From: Candidatus Cloacimonas sp.
Lineage (GTDB): Bacteria; Cloacimonadota; Cloacimonadia; Cloacimonadales; Cloacimonadaceae
NCBI GenBank assembly: GCA_035403355.1
Contig: DAONFA010000011.1
Coordinates: forward strand, 1 to 17,476
DNA: 17,476 nt
Direction: 5' to 3'
The notes under the pieces are model-generated. The model was given only the letters and a program-made list of their open reading frames with translations, did not search any database and had not been told where the DNA came from. How positions within the stretch are numbered: the first letter of the stretch is position 1; every line of letters starts with the position of its first letter. Positions 1-5,976 of the stretch are shown piece after piece. The position numbers and the translations under genes were made by a program.

Positions 1-51
1 GCGACCCTCAGCTTGGAAGGCTGATGCTCTAGCCAACTGAGCTACTCCCGC
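1..51 (-). tRNA. tRNA-Gly(UCC), 3' part cut off by window edge
   Basis: The minus strand starts GCGGGAGTAGCTCAGTTGG, a standard acceptor 5' strand plus D arm, with the 5' end at 51. The anticodon loop CTTCCAA gives anticodon UCC (plus-strand 15-17), so it reads GGA/GGG glycine codons. The variable loop, T arm and 3' acceptor lie off the left edge. It follows tRNA-Tyr by 18 nt on the same strand and is probably processed from the same transcript. Confidence 0.93.
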
Positions 52-69
52 TGGCTACAGTATAGTTTA

Positions 70-155
70 TGGTGGAGAGGGGAGGATTCGAACCTCCGAA
101 GGCGTCCGCCGACAGATTTACAGTCTGTTCCCTTTGACCGCTCGGGAACCTCTCC
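70..155 (-). tRNA. tRNA-Tyr(GUA)
   Basis: A complete class II tRNA of 86 nt with encoded CCA (70-72). The 7-bp acceptor GGAGAGG/CCTCTCC, the loop with anticodon GTA, a long variable arm (GGCGGACGCC region) and a T arm with GGTTCGAATCC are all visible on the minus strand. The long variable arm with a GUA anticodon is the bacterial tyrosine tRNA form. It sits between tRNA-Thr and tRNA-Gly. Confidence 0.96.
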
Positions 156-178
156 ACTCATTACACTTCTTTAATCGC

Positions 179-253
179 TGGAGCCGATGAAGGGAATTGA
201 ACCCCCAACCTATTGATTACAAATCAATTGCTCTACCTTTGAGCTACATCGGC
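179..253 (-). tRNA. tRNA-Thr(UGU)
   Basis: 75 nt including encoded CCA. On the minus strand the acceptor GCCGATG pairs with CATCGGC, the anticodon loop is TTTGTAA (anticodon UGU, Thr ACA/ACG), and the T loop is TTCAATT. The T stem GGGGG/CCCTT contains two G-U pairs. It is the first gene of a Thr-Tyr-Gly set transcribed leftward, matching the order upstream of tuf in many bacteria. Confidence 0.96.
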
Positions 254-265
254 AACAAGTTTCGT

Positions 266-295
266 CATAAAGTTTTAACACCCTGTTTTTGTCAA
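266..295 (-). promoter_or_regulatory. Candidate sigma-70 promoter of the tRNA cluster
   Basis: The minus strand has a perfect -35 TTGACA (295-290), an 18-nt spacer and a weak -10 TTTATG (271-266; CTTTAT if the spacer is 17). Transcription would start near 259, giving a 5' leader of only a few nucleotides before the tRNA-Thr 5' end at 253. Position and the perfect -35 support it; the poor -10 keeps confidence moderate. Confidence 0.5.
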
Positions 296-430
296 CTGCT
301 TTTTTTGTATCACTCTATATTCTTATTGTCTTTCACATTTGGAGCTAACAAATTTTACCCTCCGTTTCTGTCAATACTTTTGCCCGCATTTTTTACTAAT
401 AGCTATTACATATTGGAGATTATGAAGAGA

Positions 431-1063
431 TCAGTAGTTTTTATAAACAGTGGTAAAAAGCTCCGGGTTAAAAAAAGTAGCAAAATCAATCACCGAAACA
501 CCAACAATCTTACGCAGCTGAAAGAAATCAGGTTCTCCCTGTTCCAGATAACACTTTCGTAAAAGTTCCGAACAATATAATCGGGATGAGTCATTGAGAT
601 CAAAATCGTTATCAAAAGGGATTTTTTGTTTTAAAAGCACAAGACATCTTGCTTTCATTGAAACAGAATTCAGTTTTTTATGATAACGGATAATGCAAAT
701 ACGATTTTGTTTTGCCTCCCGCACAAATTCTTCCAGGGTGTTAATGCGTATGCCATCTATATCAGAAAGGGATTTAGAAATAGTATGAATCACCTGATAT
801 TGACCATCAATCTTAAAAATAAAACCGCAATGAGACATTCCCTCAGCAGCAGGAAAATTTCTGGCTATCAGCTCTGAAAATACACTATTACCCTTTCTGA
901 GAATTACATCACCATCTTTCAGTTGCAGTATAGATAGCGGAGGAAATTCACAATTTTTTTCTTCAGATAAATTGGCAGTTCGGCTGGAGAATCTTGCTGA
1001 ACTGCCAATTAATAAAATTATTATTGAGGTAAGACCTAATAGGGTAAGGTCTTTAAAGGACAT
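431..1063 (-). CDS. YiiX/YebB-like permuted papain-fold (NlpC/P60 superfamily, C92-type) hydrolase
   Basis: This 210-aa protein has an N-terminal hydrophobic stretch (residues 6-23, TLLGLTSIIILLIGSSA) that reads as a signal peptide or anchor, with no lipobox Cys. The mature part has the layout of the circularly permuted papain-like YiiX/DUF830 family: a start LKDGDVILRKG (48-58), a His in MSHCGFIF (H78, putative catalytic His), and a later YCSEL motif (C164 putative nucleophile, E166 conserved). Family members are thought to be thiol amidases or esterases acting on peptides, glycans or lipids in the envelope; the substrate here is unknown. Its ATG overlaps the stop of the upstream lipoprotein gene by one base (TAATG), so translation is probably coupled. 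No strong terminator is visible between it and the tRNA promoter. Confidence 0.72.
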   Translation of the reverse strand: MSFKDLTLLGLTSIIILLIGSSARFSSRTANLSEEKNCEFPPLSILQLKDGDVILRKGNSVFSELIARNFPAAEGMSHCGFIFKIDGQYQVIHTISKSLSDIDGIRINTLEEFVREAKQNRICIIRYHKKLNSVSMKARCLVLLKQKIPFDNDFDLNDSSRLYCSELLRKCYLEQGEPDFFQLRKIVGVSVIDFATFFNPELFTTVYKNY

Positions 1064-1401
1064 TACTTTCCTTTAATCTCTACCAACCATTTACCGTCTC
1101 GTTTAACCATATTCAGATCAAAGTCGTCTTGTTTTCCATCTTCAGTAGTATATTTAACATTGACGGTAGCGCTGTCTCCAGTAACCTTCGTTTCACCTAA
1201 GGTAACATCTTTCACCTTAAACATAGAGAACATACCAAGCATTTCTTTGCTTTCCGGGGTGGAGAGTTTTTCCATCGTTTTCACATCCTGGCTCTTCCAG
1301 GCAGAAACAAATTTTTGGGCAACACTTTCCGGACCCTTTGCACAGCCCATAAGAATTAAAATTAGGGCAAGGGCGACGATTACGATCAGTAATTTTTTCA
1401 T
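1063..1401 (-). CDS. Small lipoprotein with DUF4878/NTF2-like domain
   Basis: 112 aa. The N-terminus MKKLLIVIVALALILILMGC is a lipoprotein signal peptide with lipobox LMGC (Cys20). The rest (about 24-112) has the pattern of small NTF2-like DUF4878 lipoproteins: a helix PESVAQKFVSAWKSQDVKTM, then beta strands around DVTLGETKVTGDSATVNVKY and a C-terminal KRDGKWLVEIKGK. Such proteins are secreted, lack known catalytic residues and usually have no assigned role. The start is set by AAGGAG at 1412-1407, six bases before the ATG. It is the first gene of a two-gene unit with the YiiX-like enzyme; coupling suggests that both work at the same membrane. Confidence 0.8.
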   Translation of the reverse strand: MKKLLIVIVALALILILMGCAKGPESVAQKFVSAWKSQDVKTMEKLSTPESKEMLGMFSMFKVKDVTLGETKVTGDSATVNVKYTTEDGKQDDFDLNMVKRDGKWLVEIKGK

Positions 1402-1443
1402 TGTTACTCCTTAACAGGTTTTAATAATTTCATTCTTTTTAAT

Positions 1444-1473
1444 ATTATTGTCGTGTCAAGCATTTTTTTTCAA
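1444..1473 (-). promoter_or_regulatory. Candidate promoter for the lipoprotein / YiiX-like unit
   Basis: The minus strand shows TTGAAA (1473-1468), an 18-nt spacer and AATAAT (1449-1444), each 5/6 to consensus. This predicts a start near 1437 and a leader of about 36 nt containing the AAGGAG site. A second, perfect TTGACA (1459-1454) lies inside the spacer but has only a poor -10 (AGAATG). Confidence 0.4.
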
Positions 1474-1561
1474 GAGGATTTTTTCTCCGATTACTTTTTT
1501 CCTCTTTATTAGAAACCTTGAATAATTAGCTCAAATAAGGTAGTAATCTCAATTGGAAGTT

Positions 1562-1595
1562 ATAATTAGGCATCGTATTGCCGAATTCTAATTAT
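1562..1595. repeat. Interrupted inverted repeat in the 1414-1897 gene-free gap
   Basis: ATAATTAG (1562-1569) is matched by its exact reverse complement CTAATTAT (1588-1595). Inside it GGCA (1569-1572) pairs with TGCC (1579-1582). No T-run follows, so it is not an intrinsic terminator. It could be an operator or chance AT-rich symmetry. Apart from this, the dyad at 1743 and the leftward promoter, I see no gene in the 484-bp gap. Confidence 0.4.
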
Positions 1596-1742
1596 GAAAT
1601 CTTAACCTCTGTAAGTTATGCTAAATTTTGCAGTAAATCCGGTTTCTCTTTTTGTTAACTTGCCAAAATTGCTGCCTATTGGTTAATCTCGTTTTGTTTT
1701 AAAAAATCCATTGCTATCTTATAAATAGAGGAAATCTTTAAA

Positions 1743-1769
1743 GCGTATGAATTATTATATTTGATACGC
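1743..1769. repeat. Dyad GCGTAT-N15-ATACGC upstream of the methyltransferase
   Basis: Perfect 6-bp arms GCGTAT (1743-1748) and ATACGC (1764-1769) flank a 15-bp AT-rich spacer. The centre lies about 140 bp upstream of the methyltransferase ATG. Dyads upstream of restriction-modification genes are often regulator sites, but no regulator (C protein) gene is present and the short arms could arise by chance. Confidence 0.3.
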
Positions 1770-1897
1770 CAGCATAGCAAAAAAGGGATTTGAAACAGGA
1801 TAACTTATAGTTTATCTGGGGTTATGGAAAAATATGTTGACCGCAGCTTGTCCTTTTTTAAAATGACATTATTATATTTCATATAGGTTGATTAAAT

Positions 1898-2800
1898 ATG
1901 GCTAACTCCAATAACGATATTCTTAAAGAAGAGCTTAAAAAAAACAGATATACAAGATTATGTAAATGTCCACCCAGTCATATAAATTGTATGACAGCAA
2001 AAGAATGGCTAACATCTCAACTGGGTGTATGGCAATTTATTTATGAAAAAAGGGATATAAGAGATAAAAACATTCATCCTGCAACATTTCCTATAAGCTT
2101 AGCCAAGAAAGTTATCAGCTTATTTTCTCATGAGGGTGAACTTGTTGTTGATCCTTATGTAGGCAGTGGAACAACTTTGGTTGCGGCGCAAGATTTAAAC
2201 AGGACTTGTTTAGGATTTGATTTGAAGAAGGAATATATTGAAATCTGCAACAACAGATTAACGCAACAGAATGCCTTCAATAGCTGTCAACAGATTCCTA
2301 TTGAAGATGATGCCAGAAATATTAATCAATATCTGCCTAAACAATCAATTACACTAATCTTCACCTCTCCACCCTATTCCAATTTATTGAATAGAGAAAG
2401 AAAGAATAAATCAAGAAGAGACAGAGATAATGGTCAGCTGAATAAAATTGAGCAATATTCCCAAGATGAAAGAGACCTTGGAACCTATTCAGCTGAAAAA
2501 TGGACTTTGGCTATGGGAGATATTTTTGAAAATTTATTACCGTTAATGAAAGATAAAGGACATTGTGTTATCAATGTTCCCGATTTCTGGTGGGAAAATA
2601 AAAGAATTACTTTACATATATCCTTAACCGAAGAGCTTAGAAGAAGAGGATTGGAACTTCGCAATATCATTATCTGGGACAGAACCAATATAGTTAATAA
2701 TATTGGCATCTTTGGATGGCCCAGCAATTATATCACTATGGGAACAACTTTTGAATATTTGCTTGATTTTTGGAAACCTCCAAGCGAGATAGAAAAATGA
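1898..2800 (+). CDS. DNA methyltransferase, N4-cytosine type (TSPPY), of an MvaI/BcnI-like RM system
   Basis: 300 aa. S-adenosylmethionine-dependent DNA amino-methyltransferase signatures are clear: motif X-like HPATFP (60-65), motif I DPYVGSGTT (85-93), an acidic motif II region GFDLKKEY (106-113) and catalytic motif IV TSPPY (156-160). The S/T-S-PPY form is typical of N4-methylcytosine enzymes, whereas N6-adenine enzymes usually have D/N-PPY. The order X-I-IV with about 140 residues after motif IV suggests a gamma-like layout with the target-recognition part at the C-terminus. Only a weak AGG lies upstream of the ATG, with overlong spacing, so expression may be low. The endonuclease gene starts 10 bp after its stop. 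The DNA is visibly more AT-rich than hutH or ppdK, which fits acquisition by transfer. It appears intact. Confidence 0.85.
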   Translation: MANSNNDILKEELKKNRYTRLCKCPPSHINCMTAKEWLTSQLGVWQFIYEKRDIRDKNIHPATFPISLAKKVISLFSHEGELVVDPYVGSGTTLVAAQDLNRTCLGFDLKKEYIEICNNRLTQQNAFNSCQQIPIEDDARNINQYLPKQSITLIFTSPPYSNLLNRERKNKSRRDRDNGQLNKIEQYSQDERDLGTYSAEKWTLAMGDIFENLLPLMKDKGHCVINVPDFWWENKRITLHISLTEELRRRGLELRNIIIWDRTNIVNNIGIFGWPSNYITMGTTFEYLLDFWKPPSEIEK

Positions 2801-2810
2801 GGATAATATT

Positions 2811-3593
2811 ATGCTTGTAGTTACAAAAGATAATTTGATAACAAGTTTAGAAGACATTAGAAATTTAGGGTGGGTTGAAAATTTAAGAGTTGGAAATGCA
2901 GGATCAATCGGTAATACTCTTGAAGATTTATTAGGTATAAAAGAAAATAACTTGGCTATTGCTAATGCGGGAGAATGGGAACTAAAAACTAAAAGAAGGA
3001 ATTCGACCTCTTTAACTACATTGCTCCATAATGAACCTTCACCACGAAAAGCAGGAATTGTATCCAACTTATTATTACCTTACTATGGTTGGAGGCATCA
3101 AGAAGCGGGACAGAAATATCCAGATTCAGAATTAAGTTTTAGACAGACAATATATTGTAAAAGATATAGTGATAGGGGATTCACAGTAGAATTGGGCAAA
3201 AAAAAATGAAAGATTATTATAAGATTTGACGCTACGAAGGTTGACCAAAAACACAGAAACTGGCTTAAAACAGTTGAACAAAGGATAGGTCTTGGTAACT
3301 TGGATCCTGAACCTTATTGGGGCTTTAGTGATTTAGCAGCACATATTAGGACTAAACTTACCAATTGTTTTTTCATTCTGGTAGATGTGAAAAAAGAGAA
3401 GGGGAAAGAGTATCTGCAATATAATGATATAAAAATGCTGAGTAATTTTTCTATGGATAAGTTTATAAATGCTCTTGAGAAAAACTTAATCTATATTGAT
3501 TTTGATGCAAGAACAGGTCATAATCACGGCACAAAGTTTAGAATCAGAGAAACTAATCTACCATTACTGTATGAGGATGTTACTCCATTATAG
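2811..3593 (+). pseudogene. MvaI/BcnI-family type II restriction endonuclease, split by an in-frame TGA
   Basis: The first part (2811-3209, 132 aa) has NTLEDLLGIKENNL (35-48) and the putative catalytic EWELKTK (55-61; E57-x-K59), close to the MvaI/BcnI family pattern. It ends at TGA 3207-3209 straight after a run of nine A. The reading frame is the same before and after the stop and stays open from 3210 to the TAG at 3591-3593. That part encodes KIIIRFDAT, then PEPYWGF and the family's C-terminal DFDARTGHNHGTKF. One substitution therefore explains the break, and a single indel does not. Read through, it would be about 260 aa, normal for the family. TGA is a stop in neighbouring genes, so recoding is unlikely. 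GAGGA at 2799-2803 is a good ribosome site and overlaps the methyltransferase stop. MvaI and BcnI cut CCWGG and CCSGG and pair with N4-cytosine methyltransferases, matching the neighbour. The enzyme is probably inactive. Confidence 0.82.
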
Positions 3594-3730
3594 AAAAATT
3601 ATGTTCCTAATACAAGAAATGCAACTTCCATATTAATTTACTGATTTTTAAGGATTTTGGGCAAGAGAAAATAATTGGTCTGGGATGAAGAGGATTATAA
3701 GGATTATTGGGATTTTTAAAACAATATTTA

Positions 3731-3780
3731 CCTGAAAGCCCTATAGGGTGCCATCGTAATGCTAACCTCCTGGTCAACCC
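3731..3780 (+). repeat. Dispersed repeat, copy 1 (modules A+B)
   Basis: This 50-bp block aligns without gaps to 11252-11301 with about nine differences. Module A starts CCTGAAAGCCCTATAGGG, a small hairpin with arms CCCTA/TAGGG, followed by a CATCGTAATG-like string. Module B is the half-degenerate palindrome ending ACCTCCTGGTCAACCC. A more decayed module A lies at about 3970-3996 (AAAAGCCCTTTTGGGTGACG). Confidence 0.75.
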
Positions 3781-3841
3781 ACCTCTTACTTTTGTTTCTT
3801 TACCGAAAGGCAAACGCTAACGAAACACCAGTGTTACAACT

Positions 3842-3920
3842 AAACGACGAGGATGTCGTTTTTCCGGAAGGTTGACCTCCTGGTCAACCTCTTCGGGTGC
3901 TTGAACGATGAGGATGTCGT
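3842..3920 (+). repeat. Dispersed repeat: C-B-C hairpin cluster
   Basis: Three consecutive hairpins. Module C copy 1 (3842-3861) is AAACGACGAGGATGTCGTTT, with loop AGGA. Module B (3869-3890) has perfect 9-bp arms AGGTTGACC/GGTCAACCT around loop TCCT, extended outward by CCGGAA/TTCGG. Module C copy 2 (3904-3920) is AACGATGAGGATGTCGT. A third C copy is at 11315-11332, and B-like palindromes recur at 11282-11298 and 17349-17368. Transcription status is unknown. Confidence 0.75.
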
Positions 3921-4055
3921 AAGCCTCTCGTTGGAAAGGTTTTGCCTCCCTTAGCCCTCAGCTCTCTGCCAAAAGCCCTTTTGGGTGACGCAATAATAGC
4001 GAAGAGTGCGTAAGCCCCTCGGAAAAGTTACAATGCAGACGGCGGAAGGCTTTTA

Positions 4056-4150
4056 CTTCCAATTTTCAACTGCCTTCCCTAAAAACTACATTCCACGAAC
4101 TTCTCACTAACAACCAAACTCTAACTGCTATCCGCATTGAAAATTGTAAG
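4056..4150. repeat. Imperfect 18-bp inverted repeat with 60-nt loop
   Basis: CTTCCAATTTTCAACTGC (4056-4073) pairs with GCATTGAAAATTGTAAG (4134-4150) with one mismatch and one bulge; the central ten bases (4060-4069 / 4137-4146) are perfect. GGAAGGC (4044-4050) also pairs with GCCTTCC (4072-4078), offering an alternative fold. It could be a structured RNA or a relic of a small mobile element with terminal inverted repeats. Confidence 0.5.
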
Positions 4151-4220
4151 TTAGACCAGAATGGACTATAGCTGACTCCTATCTTTCTTTCCTAAAGCTG
4201 TTAATCTATCGTTCAACATA

Positions 4221-4257
4221 CCTTAATCAAGCGTTAACTATTAACGCTTGATAAAGG
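4221..4257. repeat. 17-bp hairpin with TTAACG core upstream of hutH
   Basis: The arms 4221-4237 (CCTTAATCAAGCGTTAA) and 4241-4257 (TTAACGCTTGATAAAGG) match except at one position, with a 3-nt CTA loop. A further CGCTTGAT follows at 4267-4274 inside the palindrome AAGCGCTT, so the CGCTTGAT/ATCAAGCG element occurs three times in 50 bp. No U-tract follows, so an intrinsic terminator is unlikely. A protein-binding site or recombination relic is possible. Confidence 0.6.
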
Positions 4258-4338
4258 TTAGATAAGCGCTTGATTTATGCTCTTAAGTAATGGCAAAAAG
4301 CAGGAAAGAAGAAAAATATAAGCCGGAGCTTTCCGTGC

Positions 4339-4366
4339 TTGACAAAAACCTATCAATGCAAATAAA
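4339..4366 (+). promoter_or_regulatory. Candidate hutH promoter
   Basis: A perfect -35 TTGACA (4339-4344), a 16-bp spacer and a -10 AATAAA (4361-4366, 4/6) predict a start near 4373 and a leader of about 55 nt. The ribosome site AGAGG (4418-4422) stands five bases before the hutH ATG. Confidence 0.45.
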
Positions 4367-4427
4367 TGTTCAAAATTAGCATTTTTTTTGTTTACCAACT
4401 TCAAAATTAACGAAAACAGAGGATAAA

Positions 4428-5945
4428 ATGCAGGAAATTATCATTGACGGCAATTCCTTAACCTTAGAGGCAGTGGAACAGGTTGCCCGTTATAATGTTC
4501 CCATTCGGCTATCGGAATCCAGTAAGGAAAAAGTGGCTAAATGCCGTGCTTATGTAGATAAAATAATAGAAAACGGCGAAATTGTTTACGGGTTGAATAC
4601 CGGTTTCGGCAAATTCAGCACTGTAACTATCCCCAAGGAAAACATAGCGGAACTGCAATTAAATTTAATTCGCAGTCATTCTACAAACATCGGTGAACCC
4701 TATTCTGAAGAACAGACGCGGGCAATAATGCTTTTGCGTATTGCGGTCTTAGCTAAAGGTCACTCCGGCATTCGGTTAGAGACCTTGGAAACCCTGGTGC
4801 AAATGTTGAATAAAGGAATTCAGCCAATAATTCCTATGCGGGGTTCAGTTGGAGCCAGTGGCGACCTTTCTCCGCTTTCACATTTGGCTTTAGTGCTGAT
4901 TGGTGAAGGAGAAGCAATTTATAAAGGAGAGCATCTTTCGGGTGAAAAGGCAATGCAAAAAGCGGGTATAACTCCTGTCCAACTTGCTGCCAAGGAAGGG
5001 CTTGCGCTAAATAACGGCACTCAAGTTATGACTGCTTTGGGGGTATTAAACCTTTTGGAAGCAGAGCGTTTGTGTCGTTCTGCCGATATTATTGCTGCAA
5101 TGAGCATTGATGCCTTAAAAGGTACTCCCAAAGCATTTGATGAATTGATTCATAATTTACGACCCCATCCCGGGCAGAAAATATCCGCCAAAAACATCAG
5201 AACCCTTTTGGAGGGAAGTCCTTTACGCGAATCCCACTTAAATTGCGGTAATGTTCAAGATGCTTATAGTTTGCGGTGTACCCCTCAAGTTAATGGTGCG
5301 GTGAGAGATGCCTGTGCTTATGTGCGAGGTGTTTTGGAAATAGAAATAAATTCGGCAACGGATAATCCGCTAATATTTCCTGATGAGGGTAAAGTTATTT
5401 CCGGGGGAAATTTTCATGGTGAACCCCTGGCTATTGCGTTGGATACATTAGGTTTGGCAATTAGTGAGCTGGCTTCCATTTCTGAACGCCGAATTGAACA
5501 GATGTTGAATTCGGCTCTTTCGCGTGGACTTTCGCCATTTTTGGCAACCCGTCCGGGGATTGATTCCGGTTTTATGATTCAGCAAATGACGGCTGCTTCG
5601 CTGGTTTCGGAAAATAAAGTGCTGGCTCATCCTGCCTGTGTGGATTCCATTCCCACTTCTGCTAATCAGGAAGATCATGTTTCAATGGGGTCAATCTCGG
5701 CGTTAAAGCTTTGCCAAATTGTGCAAAATGTGGCTTCTGTTCTGGGAATTGAACTGCTAATTGCCTGTTCTGCCTTAGACCAAAGAGAATTTCCTTCTTC
5801 TGTTATTTTGGAAAAGGTGAAGGCAACTCTGCGGGAAAATGTTGCTCCTCTAAATGGTGATAGAATTATGTATCCCGATGTAAATAAAGCAATTGCGCTG
5901 GTGCGTTCTGGTTGTTTAGAGGAAATTTGTCCTGAAATTGATTGA
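4428..5945 (+). CDS. hutH: Histidine ammonia-lyase
   Basis: 505 aa, the usual length for bacterial HAL. It deaminates L-histidine to urocanate and ammonia, the first step of histidine degradation, in the cytoplasm. The MIO-forming ASG triad is at 143-145 within GSVGASGDLSPL. Other family signatures are YGLNTGFG (54-61), NNGTQ (195-199), YSLRCTPQ (280-287) and a C-terminal NQEDHVSMG. The selectivity pair S83-H84 (RSHS) is the HAL form rather than the pair seen in tyrosine or phenylalanine lyases. The start is fixed by AGAGG five bases upstream. No hutU, hutI or ftcD lies in the window, so the rest of the pathway must be elsewhere if complete. The TPR gene follows after 31 bp and may be co-transcribed. 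Confidence 0.96.
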   Translation: MQEIIIDGNSLTLEAVEQVARYNVPIRLSESSKEKVAKCRAYVDKIIENGEIVYGLNTGFGKFSTVTIPKENIAELQLNLIRSHSTNIGEPYSEEQTRAIMLLRIAVLAKGHSGIRLETLETLVQMLNKGIQPIIPMRGSVGASGDLSPLSHLALVLIGEGEAIYKGEHLSGEKAMQKAGITPVQLAAKEGLALNNGTQVMTALGVLNLLEAERLCRSADIIAAMSIDALKGTPKAFDELIHNLRPHPGQKISAKNIRTLLEGSPLRESHLNCGNVQDAYSLRCTPQVNGAVRDACAYVRGVLEIEINSATDNPLIFPDEGKVISGGNFHGEPLAIALDTLGLAISELASISERRIEQMLNSALSRGLSPFLATRPGIDSGFMIQQMTAASLVSENKVLAHPACVDSIPTSANQEDHVSMGSISALKLCQIVQNVASVLGIELLIACSALDQREFPSSVILEKVKATLRENVAPLNGDRIMYPDVNKAIALVRSGCLEEICPEID

Positions 5946-5976
5946 CAAGATTATGCTGTTTTACGGCTGTTGATTT

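Larger units (their letters stand above)
3594..4427. other. 834-bp gene-free region rich in palindromic repeats
   Basis: No convincing coding sequence lies on either strand. The first 130 bp are low-complexity (repeated AAGGATTTTGGG / AAGGATTATTGGGATT-like units). From 3731 to about 4010 comes a mosaic of hairpin modules, then an imperfect 18-bp inverted repeat (4056-4150), a strong 17-bp hairpin (4221-4257) and the hutH promoter region. The modules have their own entries below. Confidence 0.7.

Noticed and set aside
197..562. 121-aa plus-strand ORF
   Set aside because: It runs through the tRNA-Thr gene and the antisense of the YiiX-like gene and has no ribosome site or protein-like pattern.
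3198..3206. Poly-A slippage rescuing the endonuclease frame
   Set aside because: Both halves are in the same frame. Adding or removing one or two A shifts into frames that stop within a few codons, and three would leave the TGA in place.
3207..3209. TGA read as an amino acid (recoding) in the endonuclease
   Set aside because: The methyltransferase, hutH, TPR protein and hisS all end in TGA at sensible protein ends, so TGA is a normal stop here.
3607..3813. 68-aa minus-strand ORF in the repeat mosaic
   Set aside because: It is composed of repeat modules and low-complexity DNA, with no ribosome site or recognisable domain.
4356..4390. Terminator-like AATGC...GCATT followed by T-run before hutH
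   Set aside because: The stem is only five base pairs and overlaps the best promoter, so it is more likely chance AT-rich DNA.
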